Below are positions 1 to 7,959 of a stretch of DNA of 64,000 nt, piece after piece. The stretch's first letter is position 1; each line of letters opens with the position of its first letter. Under the pieces are notes generated by a model. That model was not told the origin of the DNA. It made no database searches and saw only the letters and a program-made list of their open reading frames with translations. This stretch comes from Ga0077555 sp964500805. Its GTDB lineage: Bacteria; Pseudomonadota; Alphaproteobacteria; Rhizobiales; Hyphomicrobiaceae. Made by a program: the position numbers and the translations under genes. The DNA lies in the NCBI GenBank assembly GCA_964500805.1, contig CAZCQH010000007.1, positions 1 to 64,000 on the forward strand. The letters run 5' to 3'.

Positions 1-2
1 AT

Positions 3-806
3 TCGGAGGGCAGTCTCTCAAGTTATCCCTGGCCCGAAAACCCTGAGGCAGGTCATCCCTCGCGGTTTGACAGTATTCAGGTAGCGGTTGGCCGCGAGGT
101 AATTGCTGGAGAACCGCTAGGCCTTCTGTCCTCGCCATTCCTGAGCCACGAGCTTGCGATAACAGATCTGAAAGCTGAGCTGGTCGAATTGCGTCTCGCT
201 CGATTGTCTAGCGATCCCAGCGATCGAGAGCAAGCAATTGTGCTGCAGGAAGAGCGACAGGCCATCGCGCGGAAGCGGACGGGTCTGAGGCATCAGCTCG
301 AGGAGCTGCAATTGGTGGCTCCACGTGCGGGCACCCTGGTGGCACTGTTGGATTATGCAGCCGCGGGTCGTTGGACGACACCTTCCGAGACGCTGGCCAT
401 CATTCACGGAACGGATCGTATGCGCGTTGCAGGGTTCGCGAGCGGGGCCGACGTCAGCCGTATCCGCATTGGTATGATTGCTACCTTCGTTCCCAACAAT
501 ATCCAGTTACCCGCTCTGTCCGTCGTGGTTTCGCATGTTGCGACAACCAATTCTCCTGTCATTACGCAAGTGGAGTTCGCAGAATCACATGGCGGTCCAT
601 TAGCGACAAGGGTCACGGCAAAGGGCAGCGCAGTACCGCTAGAATCTCAGTACCAGGTACATGGAGGTTTGTTGGAGACGTCGTCAACTTATCCACCGGC
701 TCAACCTCAGTTGGGTGTTCTTCTGGTTAAGGGCGACGCCCGCAGCGTGTTTGCGCGATTGTGGCAGCGCATTTTGATGGTGGGAATTCGGGAAAGTGGT
801 TTTTAG
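3..806 (+). CDS. C-terminal part of M50 peptidase/HlyD-type membrane fusion protein (5' end outside window)
   Basis: The frame is open from the window edge, so the N-terminus is missing; 267 codons are visible. The first part reads like a biotinyl-lipoyl segment (VAVGREVIAGEPLGLL) followed by a helical hairpin (about residues 55-105). The second lipoyl half follows (APRAGTLVALL), then a beta-barrel region and the terminal RESGF. This arrangement, including the ending, resembles the HlyD-like C-terminal half of putative peptide zinc metalloproteases (site-2 protease, M50) and related periplasmic adaptors that work with RND or ABC exporters. Because the N-terminal half is not visible, I cannot tell a fused M50 protease from a stand-alone adaptor. 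The next gene in the same direction begins about 200 bases downstream, with nothing convincing in between. Confidence 0.7.
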   Translation, partial: SEGSLSSYPWPENPEAGHPSRFDSIQVAVGREVIAGEPLGLLSSPFLSHELAITDLKAELVELRLARLSSDPSDREQAIVLQEERQAIARKRTGLRHQLEELQLVAPRAGTLVALLDYAAAGRWTTPSETLAIIHGTDRMRVAGFASGADVSRIRIGMIATFVPNNIQLPALSVVVSHVATTNSPVITQVEFAESHGGPLATRVTAKGSAVPLESQYQVHGGLLETSSTYPPAQPQLGVLLVKGDARSVFARLWQRILMVGIRESGF

Positions 807-1010
807 GTCGAAGGCGAATGCACGTGGTTCTGGTCTCCGCACCACTACAAAGCGCGTCTGTGCATCCGTGGGCAGTACAAGCTGCAGCAGATTGGTGCTC
901 GCGACTGGCGACGCTCAATCGGGGGCTGGGAGTCAAATCAAACATTCCAAGACTCAGATCCGGCCTCGCGCTAGTGTGGCAGAGCCTTCGAACGAAATGG
1001 AGCTCGCGTC

Positions 1011-1295
1011 ATGCTCTTCATGGTCATCTCGACACCTCGCCCCGAGCCGCCATCCGTCGTTACCCCCAAGCGGGAGGCCTATTGGGAATGGCTCGCGCCG
1101 CTGCAGGAGAAAGGCGTTTGCAAAGGGGTGTGGGCGCGCACGGGTCGCGGCGCCATCGCGCTCCTCGACGTCCCCGACAACGAGACGCTGCATCGTCTGA
1201 TGAACGAATGGGCCGAGATCATTCCCGCCAATTTCGAGGTCTATCCCGTCATCGATCCCGGCCCCGCCAAGGCCTACCTCAAGAAGCTTAAGTAG
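1011..1295 (+). CDS. Muconolactone delta-isomerase-like small protein
   Basis: This 94-residue protein begins MLFMVISTPRPEPPSVVT. It has the size and ferredoxin-like layout of the muconolactone isomerase family: an N-terminal strand, a helix (YWEWLAPLQEKG), a central strand with GRGAIALLDV, and a second helix (LHRLMNEWAEIIP). Classical members isomerise muconolactone in the beta-ketoadipate pathway, but many homologues sit in unrelated catabolic loci and have no known substrate. No cat or pca genes are visible nearby, so a role in aromatic degradation is only possible. GGAG eight bases upstream supports the ATG. The decayed fosX-like gene follows. Confidence 0.7.
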   Translation: MLFMVISTPRPEPPSVVTPKREAYWEWLAPLQEKGVCKGVWARTGRGAIALLDVPDNETLHRLMNEWAEIIPANFEVYPVIDPGPAKAYLKKLK

Positions 1296-1338
1296 TGATC
1301 GGCGAGGCGCAAATGCGGGAAATCGAGGGCCTCTGCAC

Positions 1339-1702
1339 ATGACGTTCATCTTCTGCGACCTGGAGCGCATGACGCGCTTGATCACCAGCGTGCTCGGCGG
1401 GCGGGAAGTCTAGAGGAGACTCGACGTTTTCGATTTCGCGCGGGTGGTCTCTGGATCGCCATCATGGAGGGCGGTCCACTCCCGTCGCGAGCGTACAATC
1501 ACATAGCGTTCAAGGTGCGCGACGATCAGCTGCCCGACCTGAAACGCCGCATCGAGGCACTCCACTGGACATTCGCGAGTCCCGATCACGTGTCGACGGC
1601 GAGGACAGCTCGATCAATTTCCATAACTGGGGCAATCGTCTCTTCGAGCTTTATACTGGCACGCTCAAGCAGCAGCTTGCCCATTATGCGCATTGCCGAT
1701 AG
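1339..1702 (+). pseudogene. Decayed FosX/VOC-family fosfomycin-resistance-like gene
   Basis: Fragments of one FosX-like vicinal-oxygen-chelate protein appear in order in different frames. MTFIFCDLERMTRL starts at 1339. FSISR lies near 1425-1440 and GLWIAIMEGG near 1450-1470, joined across a deletion where the EKFFLV-like stretch is expected. YNHIAFKVRDD is near 1495. After a further frame change near 1560, RVDGEDSSINFHN and NRLFELYTGTLKQQLAHYA run to a TAG at 1700. Intact FosX is about 135 residues and opens the epoxide of fosfomycin. At least two frameshifts, one deletion and an early stop make this copy non-functional. It could alternatively be a VOC dioxygenase relative, but the order YNHIAFKV then LFELYTGTL is FosX-like. 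Confidence 0.7.
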
Positions 1703-1880
1703 CGACGCGATTGCCTCTGGCCAAGCTCCGCCCATCGTTCCCATACGGGCCGATCTGCAACAAGCGCCATTGTGAGACCCGGACACCGCTGTCACTCTGG
1801 AAGTCTGCGAACTGGAATCAACACCCATCCTGCATTTGCCGATGGACCCCAACCTGCCCTGCAACGAGAGGAGCGCCGCC

Positions 1881-2858
1881 ATGCCCGCGACATCCGTCAC
1901 ACTCGGCCAAGGTGAGCACAAATACTGCGTCGTCGAGAACTGGGCGAAGCTTCCGCCCGGCTGGGAGTTCATGGACGTCGGCTCTGTCGCCGTCGACTCC
2001 AAAGACCGCGTCTACGTCTTCAATCGTGGCGAGCACCCGATGATCGTGTTCGACCGCGAGGGCAATTTCATCAAGTCGTGGGGCGAGGGCGTCTTCAAGC
2101 GCGCGCATGGGCTCCATATCGACAAGCACGATCACCTCTACTGCACCGACGACGGCGACCACACTGTCCGCAAGTGCACCACCGACGGCAAGGTCCTGCT
2201 GACGATCGGCGTTCCCGGCAAACCATCACCTGCCATGTCCGGCGAGCCCTTCCACCGTTGCACGCACACCGCTCTCAGCCCCAAGGACGAGATCTACGTC
2301 TCCGACGGCTATGGTAACGCCTGCGTTCACAAGTACACGCCTGATGGCAAGCTGATCAAAAGCTGGGGCGAGCCCGGCACCGATCCGGGCCAATTCAACG
2401 TCGTGCACAACATCGTCACCGACGATGACGGCTGGGTCTATGTCGCAGACCGCGAGAACCACCGCGTGCAGGTCTTCAACGGCGACGGCAAGTACGAGAC
2501 GCAGTGGAACAACCTGCATCGGCCGTGCGCGCTCTACTGCTCGTGCCAGGCCGGCCGCAAGCCGACCTTCATCATCGGAGAGATCGGGCCGTCACTGGCG
2601 ATCAATCTCAAGTGGAAGAACATCGGCCCGCGCCTCTCCATCGTCGATGAGAAAGGCAAGCTGATCTCGCGCCTCGGCGGTAAGGACGGCGCCGGCATCG
2701 AGACCGGCAAATTCATGGCGCCACACGGCCTCGCCGTCGACTCGCGTGGCGATATCTACGTCGGCGAGGTGTCCTATTCCGGTTGGGGCCAGTCGTTCCC
2801 CGGCCAGCCCATGCCGCGGCCCTTGCGTTCTCTGCAGAAGCTCGAGCGGGTGCGATAA
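1881..2858 (+). CDS. NHL-repeat six-bladed beta-propeller protein
   Basis: The protein is 325 residues from the ATG at 1881, chosen because GAGAGGAG lies about ten bases upstream; an earlier in-frame ATG at 1836 has no such site. The sequence is built of NHL blades, each ending in motifs such as RVYVFNRGEHPMIVFDREG, LYCTDDGDHTVRKC, WVYVADRENHRVQVF and GDIYVGEV. This is the pattern of the peptidyl-alpha-hydroxyglycine alpha-amidating lyase-like propellers that are common in alphaproteobacterial catabolic loci. No signal peptide is apparent, so it may be cytoplasmic. The substrate cannot be inferred; these propellers act either as lyases/lactonases or as binding scaffolds. The LLM monooxygenase gene follows after 78 bases and may share its transcript. 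Confidence 0.85.
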   Translation: MPATSVTLGQGEHKYCVVENWAKLPPGWEFMDVGSVAVDSKDRVYVFNRGEHPMIVFDREGNFIKSWGEGVFKRAHGLHIDKHDHLYCTDDGDHTVRKCTTDGKVLLTIGVPGKPSPAMSGEPFHRCTHTALSPKDEIYVSDGYGNACVHKYTPDGKLIKSWGEPGTDPGQFNVVHNIVTDDDGWVYVADRENHRVQVFNGDGKYETQWNNLHRPCALYCSCQAGRKPTFIIGEIGPSLAINLKWKNIGPRLSIVDEKGKLISRLGGKDGAGIETGKFMAPHGLAVDSRGDIYVGEVSYSGWGQSFPGQPMPRPLRSLQKLERVR

Positions 2859-2898
2859 GGCGGGCGGTTGCACTGCGCTCCCTCATTGGCCATGCTCT

Positions 2899-2920
2899 GG
2901 CGCAACGTTCAAGTTGCGCC
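2899..2920. other. Perfect 8-bp stem-loop upstream of LLM monooxygenase gene
   Basis: GGCGCAAC at 2899-2906 pairs perfectly with GTTGCGCC at 2913-2920 across a six-base loop. It sits between the NHL gene stop (2858) and the LLM start (2937). No run of T follows, so it is not a standard intrinsic terminator. It could be an mRNA processing or attenuation hairpin, or a palindromic operator. Confidence 0.5.
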
Positions 2921-2936
2921 GTAGGCTGGCGCGATC

Positions 2937-4034
2937 ATGGAGCCCACACGCATGCGCCCCCTCGAGTTCGGATGGTTCCTGCCGACCCGCGGCGACACGG
3001 ACGACTACGGCAATCCACTGAAGATCACCGCGGGGTCCGAGATGTTCGAGCGCGTCACAAAGGCCGCCGAGGACGCCGGCTTCGAGTACATGCTGATCCC
3101 TGTCGGGCATCAGTGCTGGGACGCGTGGATGACCGGCGCGCTGATGATCGGGCGCACAAAGAAGATCAAGATGCTCGTCGCCGCGCGGCCGACCTACATC
3201 AATCCCGTGTTGCTCGCGAAGATGATCGCCACCTGCGACCAGCTGTCGGGCGGACGAATTTCCATCAATCTCATCGCGGGGCAAAGCGAGGTCGAGAACA
3301 TTGCGGAGGGCGTGAAGCTCAGCAAGGAGCAGCGCTACGAGGCCATGGATGAAGAGGTCCAGATCCTGAAGAAGCTCTGGACAGCAGGCGGCGGCAACAA
3401 GATCGACTTCGACGGCAAGTACTATACGCTGAAGGGCGCCGAGATCCCAGCAAGCTGCTACCAGAAGCCCTATCCGAAGTTCTATCTTGGCGGCGGCTCC
3501 GGACAGGCGGCCGAGATCTCCGCCAAGCACTCGGATGTGCATCTCTTCTGGGGCGACACCATTGGGCGCATTCAGAGCAACATGAAAGAGATGCTCGCTC
3601 TTGCCGCCCGACACGGGCGCGAGAACGCCTTGGGCTTCGGCATGCGGCTGCAGATCATCTGCCGCGAAAAGGAGGCCGACGCTTGGGAGGCCGCCAATGA
3701 TCTGATCAAGAACGTCACCGCGGAACGCGAGCAGTACATTCTTAATCACTACGCCGTGTCAGCTGCCAACCAGCGCGTGCAGCAGCTTCGCCGCGAGAAG
3801 GGCGATCTCATCGCGCCCAATCTCTGGATCGGCCTCTCTAAGGCGCGGCCCGGCGCCGGCATCTGCGTCGTCGGAAATCCCGAGCAGTGCGCTAGTGTGC
3901 TGCAGCAGTTCATCGACGCCGGCTGCCATTCCTATTGTCTGTCGGGCTATCTGCATGACGCAGAAGCCTGGCGCTTCAAGAACTGGGTGCGCCCGATTCT
4001 GGCCGACCGCAACAAGAGACGCATGGCGGCGTGA
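2937..4034 (+). CDS. LLM-class flavin-dependent monooxygenase (alkanesulfonate monooxygenase-like)
   Basis: This 365-residue protein has luciferase-like TIM-barrel features: FGWFLPT near the N-terminus, TKAAEDAGFEYMLIP, the conserved NPVLLAKMIATCDQLSGGR segment, NLIAGQ, and YLGGGSGQAAEISAKHSD, which resembles the SsuD flavin/phosphate-binding turn. Family members use reduced FMN from a partner reductase to oxygenate sulfonates or other small organic molecules. No flavin reductase or sulfonate ABC transporter is visible in the window, so the substrate is unknown. A second in-frame ATG at 2952 is preceded by GGAG nine bases upstream and is an equally good start. It lies directly after the NHL propeller gene. 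Confidence 0.85.
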   Translation: MEPTRMRPLEFGWFLPTRGDTDDYGNPLKITAGSEMFERVTKAAEDAGFEYMLIPVGHQCWDAWMTGALMIGRTKKIKMLVAARPTYINPVLLAKMIATCDQLSGGRISINLIAGQSEVENIAEGVKLSKEQRYEAMDEEVQILKKLWTAGGGNKIDFDGKYYTLKGAEIPASCYQKPYPKFYLGGGSGQAAEISAKHSDVHLFWGDTIGRIQSNMKEMLALAARHGRENALGFGMRLQIICREKEADAWEAANDLIKNVTAEREQYILNHYAVSAANQRVQQLRREKGDLIAPNLWIGLSKARPGAGICVVGNPEQCASVLQQFIDAGCHSYCLSGYLHDAEAWRFKNWVRPILADRNKRRMAA

Positions 4035-4126
4035 GAGCGCCGCTCGAGCTCTGATCACAGATGCTGACAAGGAAGAACGCCGGCGCTGTGGCCAGCGCTC
4101 TTCGTCGCGTGCTGTGATTGGTTTTC

Positions 4127-5059
4127 TTACTGCGTGGGCGCAGGTGGCGTGCGCGTGACGGTAGCGTTCACGGTGCCATCTGCGTTGCGTGACCGGTCAA
4201 TCACAGTGGTTCCGCCCTTCGGCCCGGTGATCGTGGCATCGACCGCACCATCNNNNNNNNNNNNNNNNNNNNNNNNNNNNNNNNNNNNNNNNNNNNNNNN
4301 NNNNNNNNNNNNNNNNNNNNNNNNNNNNNNNNNNNNNNNNNNNNNNNNNNNNCCGCCCTTCGGCCCGGTGATCGTGGCATCGACCGCACCATCTGCGCCG
4401 CGGCTGCGATCGACCGTGGTGCTCGAACCATTGGGACGCGTGACCGTCTTGTCCACGAGGCCATCCGTGCCGCGAGAGCGGTCAACGGCCGTCACACCGC
4501 CGTTCGGCCCGGTAATCTTGGCATCGACGGCACCATCTGCTCCGCGGCTGCGATCGACGGTAGTGGTCGCACCGTTGGGACGCGTGACCGTCTTGTCCAC
4601 GACGCCGTCAGCGCCGCGCGAGCGATCGACGGTCGTCACACCGCCCTTCGGTCCGGTGATCTTGGCATCGACGGCACCATCTGCACCGCGACTGCGATCG
4701 ACCGTGGTGCTCGAACCATTGGGACGCGTGACCGTCCTGTCCACGACTCCATCGGTGCCGCGCGAGCGGTCGACAGTCGTGACGCCGCCCTTCGGTCCGG
4801 TGATTCGGCTATCCACAGCCCCGTCCGCACCGCGGCTGCGGTCGATCGTTGTTACATTGCCGTTCTTCCGCGTGATCGTCGTGTCGACAAGTCCGTCGGC
4901 ACCACGCGTGCGTTCGACCTTGTTGACCGGCGAGCGTTTCGCCAACTTGGTACTCTGTTGCGCCAGCGCGACGCCACTGGCGGTCACGGCAAGGATGAGC
5001 GACAGCGCCCCACAAACGCTCGCGGCGCATGCGAACACAATTTTGGTCCCGTGTTTCAT
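4127..5059 (-). CDS. Secreted protein made of tandem 24-residue repeats (interrupted by sequence gap)
   Basis: From the ATG at 5059, preceded by GGAGAG, the protein begins MKHGTKIVFACAASVCGALS and has a clear signal peptide ending near ALAQ (about residue 34). The rest is a near-perfect tandem array of 24-residue units. Two unit types alternate: type A has GAVDAKITGPKGGVTTVDR and type B has TVTRPNGSSTTVDR, and both are joined by SRGADG. The array therefore has a 24-residue period and a 48-residue super-period. The protein ends RTPPAPTQ. The pattern suggests an extended repetitive surface or periplasmic protein; I recognise no known domain. The 100-N gap falls inside the array and its flanks are identical, so the true number of repeats, and hence the length, is unknown. 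Confidence 0.75.
   Translation of the reverse strand: MKHGTKIVFACAASVCGALSLILAVTASGVALAQQSTKLAKRSPVNKVERTRGADGLVDTTITRKNGNVTTIDRSRGADGAVDSRITGPKGGVTTVDRSRGTDGVVDRTVTRPNGSSTTVDRSRGADGAVDAKITGPKGGVTTVDRSRGADGVVDKTVTRPNGATTTVDRSRGADGAVDAKITGPNGGVTAVDRSRGTDGLVDKTVTRPNGSSTTVDRSRGADGAVDATITGPKGXXXXXXXXXXXXXXXXXXXXXXXXXXXXXXXXXXDGAVDATITGPKGGTTVIDRSRNADGTVNATVTRTPPAPTQ
4160..4921 (-). repeat. Coding tandem repeat, 72-bp unit in alternating A/B types
   Basis: The array encodes the 24-residue units of the secreted protein above. Adjacent units differ at several codons, but every second unit is almost identical (144-bp super-period). Conserved blocks read on the plus strand include CGGCCCGGTGAT and GACCGTCTTGTCCACGA. 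The array is interrupted by the N run. Confidence 0.9.
4253..4352. other. Assembly gap of exactly 100 N inside the tandem repeat
   Basis: The gap is exactly 100 N, the usual placeholder length, so its real size is unknown. The bases on either side (from about 4211 and from 4353) start with the same stretch, CCGCCCTTCGGCCCGGTGAT and onward. This is what a repeat that could not be assembled across would produce. Confidence 0.95.
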
Positions 5060-5392
5060 CAAGAGGCTCTCCAATGTGGTGGCGATGCCACCCGTTGCAG
5101 CTGCCGTGCAGAGAATTCGGGCCAGATTCCCCCCACTGCGCGGCAATTGCCACGCTGGACCGATTCAAATGCCGCGTTCCCTCACGGTCCTCTCTTCCCC
5201 ACCTGACGAACGCAGATGCCCACCTTTTCCGTCGCGACGTCGAAACATATTCTTGAGAATGGCGCAGCTATGCTCTGCATTGTCGCCATTTTGAGTGAGG
5301 GGCACGTATTCAAGCACTGATATGAAGTCGCAGTTCGAGCACGATAGTTGATCACGCACTTGCCCGGCACCGGTTCCAGGTACGGTTCCCGC
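5060..5392. other. Intergenic, no gene recognised
   Basis: This 333-base spacer separates two minus-strand genes and should hold the promoter of the repeat-protein gene. A short open frame on the minus strand (5165-5359) has no recognisable family and no good ribosome-binding site, so I do not call it. I see no repeat or RNA gene. Confidence 0.5.
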
Positions 5393-7690
5393 TCAGCTAC
5401 CCGGCTCAGACGGCACGCCGATGATCACAAGCCGCTCGTCTGCTGCACAACCAGCCGTTTCGCTCGCGGCAAGCGCCTGCGCCTGAGCGAGCGTCTCGAC
5501 GCCCGAAAGGTCGACGACGTGTCGGCCGAAGAGCAGCCAAAGTCCCGTGATCGTGCTGTGATGCCCACGGCCATGCGCCACATTACGATCGTCACGAGTA
5601 TCGCTTTCCGTATCCGGGTCAACCGCATCTGCACTGTCCGCGCGCGCCACCTCCTGACCCGTGTCAACCGGTACACCCGTCATTTGCGCCCAGGACTCTC
5701 CGATCGCATCTGCAAGTTCCGAAGGATTGGTCGACAGCACGATTGCACGGCTTCGCTGGGCTCGGATGGCGCCCTCCCAGTCCACGGCACGCACTGCCGC
5801 CATGCCGACACCTGCTTGATAAACCCGTATCCCCGATGTCGCAGCTACAAGCTTGAGCGCTGTCGGCGCGAGCCCTATAGAGCGCGCGGCAATCGACCGC
5901 GCCTCGCTCTCGGTGATGGATCCGCCCGGGTCCATCACACGCATCTCAGCGGCGCCCGAAGCAATCGCGCGCACACGATGCGTCAGCCGATCGACTTCGA
6001 CAGCCACTTCTATGCTCGCCGGATCGGCACCCATCCGCACGGCCGCCTCGATCGCCTCGCGACGAATGGCCGTCAGATCGTCAGGCTGCGGATGCGGGAT
6101 GATTCGCTCCACTACGTCACGCACCAGGGCGAGCGCGACGCCGATTGACGAAATAACCTCGGCGTCCTTGGAAATCGTATATTTGAGGCCCGTTTTGTCC
6201 GCAACGTAGGGCAAGATCGATGCCGCACCGCCGCCCTCGCCTATCAGCAAGCACTGATCTGCATCGAGTTCGTACTCTTTGATGAGGTCGGCCACCACCG
6301 GTAGGACCTTTGTCGCCGCTCGCTCGAGGACAGCTTCAGCCGTCTCTTCCACAGTTTTGCCCAGCATTGCCGCGAGCGGTTCGAACGCGCGTTGGGCCGC
6401 TTCGGGGTTACCGTAGGCGTGCATCCCCGGCTTGGCATAACCAAGGGCGTTAGCCGCGCACGTGTTGGTCAGCGCGTACCGCCGTCCCGAAGCCGTTTCG
6501 ATCGCAATGTAACCCCCAGCCTCGCCGTGTTGCCCCTCGAACGGCACGCACTTGGCGCCCTCGAATTCTGCCGCATCAGCAAACGCCGCGTAGGGGAGCC
6601 CCGCTATATGCGCGCTCCGCGGACCGACATCGACCAATCGGCCCCCTGCGGCGCGCACCAGGCTGCCGCCCGCTATGCCCAAGACGCGCACGTCGAGTGA
6701 AGACACATACGTGTCGTGTCCCCCAACGCGCGCGTAAGTCACAGTCGGCCGGCCGTTGCGGATGACGCCGATATTCGTCGACGTGCCGCCAACCTCGAAG
6801 TAAATGCCATCTGCCACGCGCAAATGCATCAGTGCCCCGGCGACGCTCGCGGCCGGACCCGAGAGCATCGTCATCGCCGGCCTGCGCCGCATCTCTCGGA
6901 TATCCATTACACCGCCATCGCCGCGCATGATCATTAGTGGCGCTTTGATACCGGCTTCACGAACGCTCGCCTCGGTCATGCGCGCCGTCTCGACCATGCG
7001 CGGCAGGATCGAGGCGTTGATCACCGCCGTGCGGGTGCGCACGGTCAACCCGTAGAGCCGTGTAATCTCATGGCCACACGACGTAGCGAGCCCCGCCTCA
7101 TCGCCAAGCCGCCGAACTAACTCTTCGCTTCCCGTGTCGTCGACGCCAAATGCTCCCGACGCGACCAGCACACGCACGCCTTCTACCTCAAGTTCGGCAA
7201 TTGCCTCGGCAACTTGCGCCTCGGTCAGCCCATCGCTGATCAAAAACCGGTTGGAAGTCTGCAAGATGCGACCCGGCGCGAGTTCGATCGGCTCGATCCG
7301 CACCTGTTTCTCCGCCAAGTGTGCCGCATTCTGTCCCGCCATGCCCACGATACCGACGTGCGCCACGTCTCCCTCAAGAAGCGCATTGGTCGCCTGAGTC
7401 GTGCTGTGCGCGAGGAAGACCACCTCTTCCGCCGCGACGCCTGATAGCGCCAGCACTTCGCGAAACACCTCGACGACTCCGGCAGCGACACCTCGCTCAT
7501 GGGCATGCGTCGTCATTACTGAGTAGCGGCCTACGACCGAACGCGAAGCATTGTCGATCAGCACAGCCTTGGTGAACGTGCCGCCAACGTCGATGCCGAT
7601 GCGATAAGCGCGAGTCTCATAGCGTGGAGCGCTCCCCGTGCTTGCTGATGCTTGCGCGCGCGCGATTTCCTGCGCCATCCCTTCAATCAT
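5393..7690 (-). CDS. Hydantoinase/oxoprolinase family protein (HyuA-like)
   Basis: This 765-residue protein contains the actin-like ATP-binding opening YRIGIDVGGTFTKAVLID (about residues 30-47), the conserved LAHSTTQATNALLEGD segment, LYGLTVRTRTAVINASILPRM, and the MLSGPAASVAGA and VGGTSTNIGVI motifs. These define the N-methylhydantoinase A/5-oxoprolinase family, which couples ATP hydrolysis to ring opening or to carboxylation of ketones. These enzymes normally work with a HyuB-type partner subunit, and none is encoded in the window. The protein is longer than the usual ~690 residues, with an extra C-terminal extension. Two in-frame ATGs four codons apart compete as the start. The substrate is unknown. 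Confidence 0.85.
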   Translation of the reverse strand: MIEGMAQEIARAQASASTGSAPRYETRAYRIGIDVGGTFTKAVLIDNASRSVVGRYSVMTTHAHERGVAAGVVEVFREVLALSGVAAEEVVFLAHSTTQATNALLEGDVAHVGIVGMAGQNAAHLAEKQVRIEPIELAPGRILQTSNRFLISDGLTEAQVAEAIAELEVEGVRVLVASGAFGVDDTGSEELVRRLGDEAGLATSCGHEITRLYGLTVRTRTAVINASILPRMVETARMTEASVREAGIKAPLMIMRGDGGVMDIREMRRRPAMTMLSGPAASVAGALMHLRVADGIYFEVGGTSTNIGVIRNGRPTVTYARVGGHDTYVSSLDVRVLGIAGGSLVRAAGGRLVDVGPRSAHIAGLPYAAFADAAEFEGAKCVPFEGQHGEAGGYIAIETASGRRYALTNTCAANALGYAKPGMHAYGNPEAAQRAFEPLAAMLGKTVEETAEAVLERAATKVLPVVADLIKEYELDADQCLLIGEGGGAASILPYVADKTGLKYTISKDAEVISSIGVALALVRDVVERIIPHPQPDDLTAIRREAIEAAVRMGADPASIEVAVEVDRLTHRVRAIASGAAEMRVMDPGGSITESEARSIAARSIGLAPTALKLVAATSGIRVYQAGVGMAAVRAVDWEGAIRAQRSRAIVLSTNPSELADAIGESWAQMTGVPVDTGQEVARADSADAVDPDTESDTRDDRNVAHGRGHHSTITGLWLLFGRHVVDLSGVETLAQAQALAASETAGCAADERLVIIGVPSEPGS

Positions 7691-7959
7691 TGGCCGTCGC
7701 TCGGCCGGCTTCGCGGGCAGTTCTCATCATCGACATCCACGTTCCCCAACTCTCATCTGGTGGCCAATAGCACGGGCTAAGTATGATCCCCAATCAGCCC
7801 ACCGTCTTGGTCCGCTGTAAACAAGGTTCACTAGCGATTTGAACATGGCAGAGTCGCGCTTACTGGGCATGGAGAGCGACACTCGTCCGGTCCTTGGGGA
7901 AATTGATCGGGAACCCGACGCGTCTTGTCACGTTGAAGGTCAGGATCAGGAGGTCCTGC

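Noticed and set aside
4160..4921. Regular repeats that could be mistaken for a CRISPR array
   Set aside because: Units are 72 bases, continuous and protein-coding, with no spacers between them and no cas genes nearby.
4134..5294. Long plus-strand open frame across the tandem repeat
   Set aside because: It is the antisense of the repeat-protein gene and carries the same repeats in a frame with no signal peptide or known motif.
5165..5359. Short minus-strand ORF (64 residues) upstream of the repeat-protein gene
   Set aside because: No recognisable family, no ribosome-binding site and composition like chance.
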